In this document: positions 55,362 to 64,000 of the stretch, piece by piece
Numbering within the stretch: the stretch's first letter is position 1
How the letters are laid out: every line of letters starts with the position of its first letter
Assembly (NCBI GenBank): GCA_028386065.3
Contig: JAKUCV010007447.1
Span: 1 to 64,000, forward strand
Origin: Turnera subulata
Lineage: Eukaryota > Streptophyta > Magnoliopsida > Malpighiales > Passifloraceae
Reading direction: 5' to 3'
DNA length: 64,000 nt
The notes under the pieces: model-generated
What the model saw: only the letters and a program-made list of their open reading frames with translations
Databases searched by the model: none
What the model was told of the DNA's origin: nothing
Position numbers and translations under genes: made by a program

Positions 55362-57518
55362 TTTTTCCCTCCGGTCAGTTCAACAGTAGCCAAAAACGGC
55401 TCTAAAGCGAGCTGGTGTTGTGTTTCCGGGTTTAACAGATAACGCCAATAATGAACTGCCACGTGTCGGAACGGACAAATATCTTCCAAACGGCAACGTT
55501 TGGTTCATTGTTGTTCGGCTTGCATCAGGCCAGCCCCGGCCCGGCCTGGCTCCAGTGCTTTCTCTAAACAAAGTGGCGGGCCTGGCGGGCTGCTATTGGC
55601 CCAATTTGGTGTTCACTATTGGTTCGGTCTTAATAAACAGCTTGCATGGTTTTCTTTCCTTTTTTTTCCCCCATGGTGTGAATATCTGGAAATAACAGGA
55701 TTTAACTTATAGGCTATAGCTAGTAAGAATGAGAGGAGAGTAGGATCTTGAATTTTGTTATAGAGTAAACCAGAAATATCTGAATGGACCCGGTGCAGAT
55801 CTTATTTGGAGAAACGAGGCACAAGGAATATTGTGGGGCGAAGTGGTTTGGGAATCAACCAGCCCCAGTGCCATTTGTTGGTTCCATGTGCTTTTGTTAA
55901 CCATGTCCACTAATAAACAGGATAAAGTAGCTACATTTTACAAAATTAGAAAGGAAATGTCAAATGCAAGAACAGGGTTAATGATGAGGCTGTAATAAGA
56001 AACCATAACAAAAGTCAAGTTCTGAATTTGTCCGCATTTGAGATGATGATGATGATGAGATTTTCATGTGAAACCAACTAATTAATAGAAAACTAGTTTT
56101 GTAATACTAATTTCTTTCAATGAGAGAATCTATTTACAGTTCTTGAAGCAGTGTCATTCTTTTTGGGGGTGAGTGCTCGCTGGCCAGGCAAGGGATCCCC
56201 CACTAATTCATGTGTAGTGATTGGAAAACTATGGTTCCAGGTAGATGAGTGTCTTGTGCATCTGGTCCCCTTTGTTCTGTATGAAAAGTGGCGGTAAAGG
56301 CTTGTCACCATCACCAACTTTATGGTCCCTTTTCCTCTAGAATGGATTATTGATGACTTTCTAACAATAAATTGGTATTAGAATTAGATTAGCAGACAAG
56401 ATATGCTGGTGTTAATAGGAGATTAGTAGACAAGCATTGGTCAGTAGGAGTATGTTTAGTAGTAATCATGAGCTTTTGCTTGCTCATATCCTCGAATATC
56501 TTGATTCAGATTCGATTCACCTTTTTTCTACTCTGTAGAATTAGCATTTTCCTGAAATTTTTTCACCAAGTTAGAACAGGAAAAATGAAAAGGGTAAGAG
56601 AAAATTCATCAAGTGTAAAAGATGGACCTGAATATGAGTAGGGGTATTGTCCTAAATTGGTCAGTGTAAGAACGAATTTCTTTTTGCATTCTGGGAATAA
56701 ATTGCTTGTCCACTTAACGATTGCAGGGTTCAAATTATTGAAAAGGTATTTGATGGGATTGGTAGACAACAGCAAATTAGGATTATTCGCAAATGAATAG
56801 CTTTTCCTTTTCTGAGATGTCTCCCTCTGTAGACAAGCAAGCGTGAAAGGAGTCCAAAAGCCACCTGTGCCTCATAATTTTCTACCTGTGATGGATCTCC
56901 TAGCTTGTCTCATCTAATTGGTTTCTTCTTAGTTCCCCATGAAGCTCTGGTTACCTTTTGCTTCATGTTTTCTGTTTTAAGTATATAGCTTCCTGTTATT
57001 TTTGTTGTTTGTTGTTGCTGTTGCAGTTACTTCCACGAAAAGCTAAAGCAAGAATGTCCACTTATTCAGGATCTTTTAATCCCCAGAAAACTTTTCCTGT
57101 GAAAATTAGCTCGAAACTGTGATTTTCTTTGTTGATAAAATAAAAAAGAAACTATGAATTTCCTTGGCGTCCTCTTCTTTTCATCATATACGCACTAGTG
57201 AACTTTAAACTCTAAGTTGGTGCTTCCGTATACAGTAAGGAAAAAGCATGAACATTTGTGAACATACTAATTGCATTGCTGCTTGTACTCTACTTATCAA
57301 ATCTAATTGTCTTCATAGATTGCCTTTACTGAACAGACATATGAAACATATACTTGCACATAGATTCCCTTTCTACCTAGCTATTTGAGGCCTCTTGCTG
57401 GTTCCCTTCTCAAAACAATATTCAACAATAACAATTCACTTTAATTCTGCTGGTGGCTTGTTAAGCTTAAGCTTGTTCAACACAAGAACACCAAAGTTTT
57501 TGGCTTTTCTTCTGATCT
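55362..57518. other. ObgC upstream region and spacer
   Basis: GC-richer promoter DNA near 55400-55600, then AT-rich spacer to the end of the kinase gene. No gene recognised; 55420-55712 plus-strand frames lack any supporting feature. Confidence 0.45.
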
Positions 57519-59561
57519 TCAGGTAAATAGCTCACTGCCTTTAATAAATGTAGAAGTACCCTCTCCCATGACTGTTGTTAATTCCATCTCTTTCTCATAA
57601 ATCCGTTCAAGTTCAGCCTCAACCATTTCCATCTTTGGTCGCCCTCTCCCTGGAAAGCTCATGCATCGAAGTGTCAACTTAATCACATTCCTGATTCCAT
57701 CAGTTGTGAAACTTCCACCCAGGTGTTGGTCCACAAAATCATTTGAGTTCAGTCTAGAAGCCACCTTCAAAAAAGTTAAATCTCCAACTTTAGTTAGTAT
57801 CAGCTTGATGACTACAATCCTTAATGCTCAAGGGAAATTAGTAACTCCATGTATATGAATATAGATAGGCTTCTTTTTGCGCCCACCTGGGCTGACTAGT
57901 CTTCTCCTTTTTTTTCATCTTTAACTTGTATGAAAGACTATTGATAAGCAAATAATAGTACGCATACCCATTGAATCAGGCTTTCATTGGATCCAAAGCA
58001 CTCCATATGTGATGCCTGTTGCCCGGTAATAAGCTCCAAAAGAAACACCCCAAAGCTATAAACATCACTTAATTCAGTGAAGGTCTCTGTTAATTCTGCC
58101 CTAAACAGTTGCACATAGTTTAAATTCAGTCATCAAGTAAAGTACAGTTTCAAGAGAAAATAAATGCAACTAGGAAGAGATTTACTCTGGATCACGGAAA
58201 TGATTTATACTAGATGCCCCAGATGGACCGGCTTCTTCTATATTTTCAAGTAGTTTTGAGATACCTGCATCTGCAACCTTCACAATGAAGTTCTCATCAA
58301 CCATGACATTGGCGGTTTTGAAGTTCTTGTGTACCAATGGAGGGTTTAGGCGGTGCAAATGAGATAAGCCTGCACTATTTAGAAACAAAAGCCTTTTTAC
58401 TTCAAAATTCTTAAGAATTGTTCTTGTCCAAGACACAGAACTTGGTTAGTCATCAGATACTAAGGATATACCTTTAGCTGCCCCTAGAGCAATGGATAAC
58501 CTTTGCTTGAACTCTAGTTTCGTTGATGACCTGGTTCCTGAATAAAGAAATTGTTATGGCAAGAAGGCATGGATGATCATGCAAATGAAACTTTATACAA
58601 AACGATCCGTACCATACAAGTGATTGCACATGCTGCCATTGGGTACATATTCAAAGACCAATATTTGAGCTCCACTTTCCTGGCAGTAACCCAGAAGAGT
58701 AACTAAATTTCGGTGTCGAATATCTGACAGATACATTACCTGTTTGCCACAAAAGAGTATTAAGTCCTTTTAAAGACTATAAAGCAAAAGGCTACTCAGA
58801 TCAACAGAGCATGTGTTCGGTTAAGAATGTTGTGTCTCTTGCTTATCATGAAAAAGAAAAAAAAAAAAACAAAAAGGAACGTTGTGTATTAAATAATCAT
58901 CAAATGCAGCCAAATTCTTCATAGCAAGCCTGAGGAAATTCAATGCCACTGAAGAGGAAAAAGTAATCATAAGATGGTATCTTGAGGAAGTAGTCAATAT
59001 TCCCTAAAGAAGTTAAAAGTTTTCAATACTGATACTTATATTAACTATTCGTGCAAGCTAGTCTTACCTCTGCAACAAAATCATCCCTTGGACCACCGGG
59101 GCGCCTTTTGATAGCTAGAATGGAATCATGAAGCAAACCCTTGTAAACCGCACCAAAACTTCCATACCCAATGAGATTACCCTCACTAAATTGCTTGGTA
59201 GCTTGCTCTAGCTCTTCCATTGTGAACCGCCTAGCTCCTTGAGGATGGTAACTCTGGCCTGAACCGGATCCAGCTCTTCTATTCCACTGCTCTATCATGT
59301 GTTAGAAAGAGCACTAGACACTAGTCAATGTCATCAGCACAACAAGACAATGCGACAAGAATAGCATAAGGTTTCTTCACATAATCTTGTCCAAGGAGAA
59401 GCCTTACCTTGTGCGGATGGATCTGAGGAACCTGTCTCCGAATTCTTATTCCAATTCTTTCCACGCCATTTCCTGCAAAACCATACTAATGTGACGAGCA
59501 CTGCCACCAAAGCAACCACCCCCGCAGCAATTCCAATTATTGCTGCATAAGAAGTCGACAT
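57519..59561 (-). CDS. Receptor-like (pseudo)kinase without ectodomain (377 aa, 7 exons)
   Basis: Exons (5' to 3') 59561-59408, 59291-59068, 58739-58613, 58537-58472, 58369-58186, 58100-57968 and 57764-57519; all GT-AG with phases agreeing. There is no extracellular domain: residues 1-4 are followed at once by a membrane helix (5-29) and a basic stop-transfer, so it is a small plasma-membrane-type RLK/Pelle protein. In the kinase domain the Gly loop GYGSFG (93-98) and the Lys of AIK (113) are present. The catalytic HRD is H204-K205-N206, so the proton-accepting Asp is Asn; N211 is kept, and DFG is D224-A225-G226. 'DVYSFGVFLLELITG' and the C-terminal lobe are normal. It is therefore probably a catalytically impaired kinase that works as a scaffold or receptor partner. 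Upstream in-frame TAA supports the start. Confidence 0.88.
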
Positions 59562-59599
59562 GTCTTAAGGTGTGGATTGTATCCTCCAGTGAACTTGAT

Positions 59600-61640
59600 C
59601 ATTGAACCTATACTGCAGAAAGAACCCGAGTAGTATCAGTTGGAGTATTTAAGCATGTCAAAAAGTATGGTCATTGAGCTATGGACGGAATATATAATTC
59701 GGGTAAGGGAAGACCAATGATCAAGCTGTGTTCTTTTTTTGTCTTGGTGAAAATTTCCTTTTGTTTCAACGCGGTAATACCAACTTTTTGATTTCAAGTA
59801 CTTCTGGGTGCCGACAGGTGATCAAATAACAGAACTGGCTGATCTCAAGTATCCACTTTGGAAACAGGTATTTGGCAAGGATCAAGCGTGACTAAAATCT
59901 GAATCTGATCTAGAAAGACAACTCATTTGCTCTTTAAAGTACCCCACACTGAGGGTCTCCATCCAGATTGACACTATAGAGGTGATACACTTGTCCTTCC
60001 CCAAGACAAACCTTCTTTTGTTCGAGTTTAAAGCAAAGGGGTGGTGATATTGGAGTCGGTCAATGGGAGAAACTGAGGCAGAAAGTTACTACTTTATTAT
60101 CTCTCTGTTACTACTGCTAAAAGCCTCATGCTGGTTTATATTTGGCATATATAGCAGAATAGTGTCTATATTAGAACATCAAGTACCTCTGTGAGGCAGA
60201 AGTAGTTTTGATGCAATTTCTCAAAAGAAATGATGACTAGTACACTACACATTTATGTACTCATCTCTCTGGGACTGCACAGATCATTAAGCTGACTAGC
60301 TTCCCATTTGGTGTCAAAAAAACCAGTGACCAAGTGGGGTTCTGTGTGTTGTTTAATTACCAACTGTAAAACTTGTTTTTGGGTTTTCTGATTTTCACCG
60401 TAAGGGTATGGACGTCGTGTATGAAAGCGACTTTAATTGGACAGGCACTGGAGGACATAATTATTGAAGAGGGATCAAAAGAAAAGGCAAATAGCAGCCT
60501 AGCAATTTTTCTCTTCCCGGAATTCACTCTACCCTTTTTGCCTCTTTTTTGTCATATGATCTGGAAAGAAGAGAAGGCACTCCAATTTTAGAATACAGAG
60601 ATGGGACTCTTCCTAAGATGGGGTCAATGACAGCTGAGATAATAAAGACATTACCACAACCAAGTCCAGCAAGTACCCAGTTTCTATAGGTAGATGCTCT
60701 TGGTTTTATTGCTTATGCATGGATATGCTGTTTTGGCAAAATGGTAAGTGAGATTTTCCTCTGTGTATCTGGCTGGCCTGTGTTCTTTTTCTTTCTCCTA
60801 TCTGGCTCATGGTTGAGCTGTGACCAAAGGTTGGGGGGATCATTGAGAAATCTTTCTTTGTTTCCCCTCATTTACTTATTCTGTTTGTTTTCAAGAATTT
60901 GTTAGATATAATGTACCTGCTGGAAAGAATCTATCGTATTTTGGGTTGGGCTGTAAAGCAGAAGAGGATTGGTGGAAATCAACTTGTCATGTTGTGCAGG
61001 GCTATATAGGCTGAAGTATCTTGCAGGCCCATGTCAGACAAAGAGAGGTTAGGATTCTTTGTTGGGAAGGGAAGATTTCTAGAACTGTATGTTGTTTGGA
61101 TCTGTTGGCTCAGGCTGTGGCAGCAAAGCAATTTGTACTATTTGTCCATGGCTTGATTGCAAAGATTGTTTTCTTCCCTCAGGTTGAATTTTCATTATGG
61201 GGGTGTATCTACTTGTTTACAACCACAAACACTAACAAAATCATGTATCCCTACTTTACCAACACAGGTTTTTAATGTTTATTCTTTTCCATTGATCTTC
61301 ATGTGTAGGGAGATCCCTCCTCTCTGGTCAAAGATGTTCATCTTAATTACAACAGTAGCAGACCTGACTACTGCGTCTGCCTGGAATGAAAACGAGATCT
61401 TGTGAGCGAGGGGACCATTTCTAGGCAATAATCAGTAATTGTGGTACATAGAGCCATTGTGTTATGAACAAACCAATTATCGACTTGTATTCTATGGTCC
61501 ATCAAATGATGGGAATGTCATTATTACTACCTCGGTTGGCGTACAGACAATGTTTTTTTTTTTTGATCCAAACGTCAGATTTTCCTTACCACACAATTTG
61601 GTCATGCAAAAAAATTAGAAAACACCATGGTTTTCAGCTA
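59600..61640. other. Upstream region of kinase gene and spacer, no gene seen
   Basis: Only short open frames without features. Confidence 0.4.
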
Positions 61641-61656
61641 ATAAAACTTCAAAAAG

Positions 61657-61765
61657 CTAGGAACTCGAATTCCACCGGACTCAGTAGAGTTACAGCCTTT
61701 TGAAGTTCTCAAAAAACTTCATAAAGCTGTAACTCTACTGAGACCGGTGGAATTCGAGTTCCTAG
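61657..61765. repeat. Long near-perfect inverted repeat (hairpin, ~50-bp arms)
   Basis: Left arm 61657-61707 (starts CTAGGAACTCGAATTCCACC) and right arm 61715-61765 (ends GGAATTCGAGTTCCTAG) pair over ~50 bp with a handful of mismatches and a loop of about 7 nt. No known MITE ends or target duplication were identified. A transcript of either strand would fold into a long hairpin. Confidence 0.85.
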
Positions 61766-63440
61766 TCCTGCTATTTACCTTGATTGGAAGTCTACTGTTT
61801 TTGTTGAAGTTTTGAGAGGGAAGAGACAGATGCCGTCACATTATATGACATATAATTCTCCAAGTTATGTCTAGCTTAGCTTTACTTGATGGGGCCAATC
61901 CTGCTGCATGAAATCCCAGGCCTCTGCAGCTTAATCATGTCTTTTCCACCAATTCTGTACAGACGATTAAAGATGGAGAAACAAACTTTGTCCCACAGAA
62001 TAGGTGATCATTTACCTAGGATGGGCCAACCCTATTCCTGCACTAAAAGGCCAAAGAAACTGGGGGCATGAACAATTATCTACTGAATAAGAACAAATGA
62101 ACAGCTAGAGGAAAAAGACCACAGCTCAAGAGCTACTAAACACAGCAGCAAACGGGATTGCAGAAAACAAAACTATTATACTACAACACCAGTAATAAAT
62201 ATTGACATCAAAATGAACCAGCAGTGACTCTATTTACACAAAGAAAGAATCTTTTGGCTAGCTCTTCATGTGGTTCCTGCTATCTGTATAATGTATCTCT
62301 ATGCTAAGGTTTCAAGCCATGTTTGAAAAGATAGTGAGTTTCGCTCAATCTAGAGAGAAAAAGGGTATTTGCTTTTGCCATTCGAAGGCTAGTTATCACT
62401 TTTTTTTGGTGTTAGATATCACACTTGGGATGTAATATTGGCTAACTTTTGTTATTAAATATGGGAAGAGAGTAACAATGACGGCTCAAACTAGTAATTA
62501 ATTAATTGACCATCCTTCAAAGCACATAGCTTAAACAAGACCAAAGATTCCTACAGAAAATAATTAACATAATAAGATGTTTATGTATGTAGAGATTGTG
62601 CGGAGTACCTAATACTTGCCGTGGTTAACCTAACATGTCAAAGCAAATAGAGTGACCTGCATTTTTTTTCCCCCTGAAGATATCTTAAAGTTTCTTTTGA
62701 CTGATCCACTATTGGTATCGTCATCCAAATTGCAATCTACTCCAAATGATTAGCTTTCAGCTCAAACCAGCTCCCAAAAGTATTTAATGATTGTTGCTTT
62801 TTTACATATTTTTATTGATCCATGATGTAACCAGAGTGAAGGTTGGCGAGGACACATAAGAGTATGTAGACTTTTTCAGATGGATTTTCTTGTCTAGAGA
62901 TTCCATCTTCCCCCCAATTAGATCCTCTTCTTTTTTCCCATCTGGTGCGCATAAACTGACGTTCCTTGTCATTTCTGCCAGAAGAGATACATCACAAAAA
63001 ATGTTTACATAGGACATTTTTCATGGGATGTGGTTATATGTGAAAGCCATTTGAACTGATTAAGCAACTCTTTTTTTTTTTTTTCCTCTTACAATAGGTA
63101 ATAAGAATTTTACCAACTAGGGAGGTTGAAAGTTAATCTTGGCATAATGGTACATATTACATTATTATACAGATTAAAACCATTTTGGTTAAAGTCCAGA
63201 CGGGGCCACAAGACCAACCCCAAGTGAAAAACCGAGTAAAAGACAATCTAGGCCCATTACACTAAAGTCCAGAAAACGTCCTAGGACTTGGGAGACTACT
63301 TGGTCTCGGGCTCGTTTATCTGTACACGTAGCCTGGTTTAAAGGACAAGAAGCTTTATTAAAACGGTATGCTGTGAAATTATATAGACCTCTTTTCATAA
63401 CTAACAAAACATGGTCCTTTAGTTTCATTAAACAATCCAA
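61766..63440. other. Intergenic, no gene seen
   Basis: AT-rich DNA without recognisable genes; short open frames only. Confidence 0.4.
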
Positions 63441-63443
63441 TAG

Positions 63444-64000
63444 TTTTTTTTTTTTTTGGTGTGAAAGGGGGCCTAGCCCAGCTACATTAAAGATAAAGAG
63501 TTCGACGGAGGAGGATAAACCTCCCCCACTTGTTCAGAAACAAAAACATCGAGACAAGGTAAAGGAACATGATCAAAGAGTTGAGACACAGAATCCCCAT
63601 CTATAGCCATATTGGCGAGTAAGTCGGCCAAGCCATTCCCTTCTCTGTACGTGTGGCGCAGCGCCACCGTCTAATCACGCCGGAGCAGAGGTACGATACG
63701 TGAAACAAGAGTATCATGGCAAGGAGAGACACCATCCTTGAGAAGCTGGTAAAGAGGCTGTGAATCCACCTCCAAAATAATCTGTCGAAGTCCATGATTC
63801 CAAGCATAAGTAAGTCCCAGAAACACAGCCCATTTCTCAGCTTTGAAAGCTGAGCAGAACCCAAGCTTAGAAGCGAAACCAAAATCCAGGATCCAGTGTG
63901 ATCCCTGCAAACCCCACCAGCCCCAGCGAGGCCAGGATTACCCCGACTTGCCCCGTCAGTGTTCAGCTTAAACCAATCCCGAGGAGATGGCTGCCGCTTG
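63444..64000 (-). mobile_element. LINE 3' end (RNase H remnant), continues past right edge
   Basis: A 14-T run at 63444-63457 (poly(A) tail on the minus strand) precedes minus-strand RNase H-like text: 'WFKLNTDGASRGNPGLAGAGG' at 63960-63915 with the first catalytic Asp, 'AFKAEKWAVFLGL', 'IILEVDSQ' (63850-63750) and 'HTYREGNGLADLLANMA' (63660-63605). A small frameshift near 63890 and an in-frame TAG near 63672 (where LINEs usually have Trp) show decay. It belongs to the same superfamily as 17726-18770 but is a different, diverged copy. The upstream part of the element lies beyond 64000. Confidence 0.85.

Noticed and set aside
57519..57770. Kinase C-terminal segment as an independent small gene
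   Set aside because: It joins in phase to the upstream kinase exons (exon 7 starts at 57764).
61021..61405. Overlapping plus-strand frames at 61.0-61.4 kb
   Set aside because: No recognisable motif, no matching splice pattern, ordinary for AT-rich plant intergenic DNA.

Overview
This is nuclear DNA of a flowering plant, most likely a woody eudicot; I cannot name the species. The signs are genes broken by GT-AG introns, AT-rich intergenic DNA, a plant-type U2 snRNA gene, a PR-10/Bet v 1 gene, a tandem mTERF family, a plant AP2/ERF factor, a chloroplast Obg GTPase, and LTR, LINE, SINE and MITE elements. One assembly gap (38 N followed by 25 C) lies at 20649-20711.

Region 1 (1-31400) is a fast-changing cluster of mTERF genes, nearly all on the minus strand. 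Two copies are full-length open frames (16315-17538 and 25939-27093). At least seven others are decayed or truncated: 183-743, 2141-2560 plus 9152-9656, 10011-10455, 11994-13141, 20056-20648, 27870-28118 and 29249-30379. Flanking DNA was copied with them. The repeating block appears to be 'typical mTERF + divergent mTERF + Bet v 1'. One Bet v 1 gene is intact (21483-22119) and another is cut short by a LINE (14113-14234). The cluster also holds a U2 snRNA gene with its USE and TATA (minus strand, 23122-23317), a broken PPR gene (24302-25340), LINE fragments, and a complete young LTR retrotransposon (2561-9151). That element has a perfect ACTAC target duplication and sits inside the coding sequence of an mTERF copy. 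It lacks recognisable pol genes but carries two long open frames joined by a TAATG overlap.

Region 2 (31400-36200) is gene-poor, with a clean SINE (32668-32855) and a Mutator-like MITE (33549-33759), both with target-site duplications.

Region 3 (36200-64000) is low-density single-copy DNA. In order it holds: a seven-exon gene for a five-finger CCCH zinc-finger protein (+, 36764-41308, 475 aa); an intronless AP2/ERF factor of the PUCHI/LEP/FRIZZY PANICLE type (-, 43806-44861); a six-exon gene for chloroplast ObgC (-, 50922-55361, 739 aa); and a seven-exon gene for a short membrane-anchored receptor-like kinase that lacks the catalytic HRD aspartate (-, 57519-59561, 377 aa). A degenerate LINE 3' end runs off the right edge. 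These genes look like ordinary chromosomal neighbours, not a pathway. The organelle-linked genes (mTERFs, PPR remnant, ObgC) share a theme, but nothing in the sequence shows that they work together.
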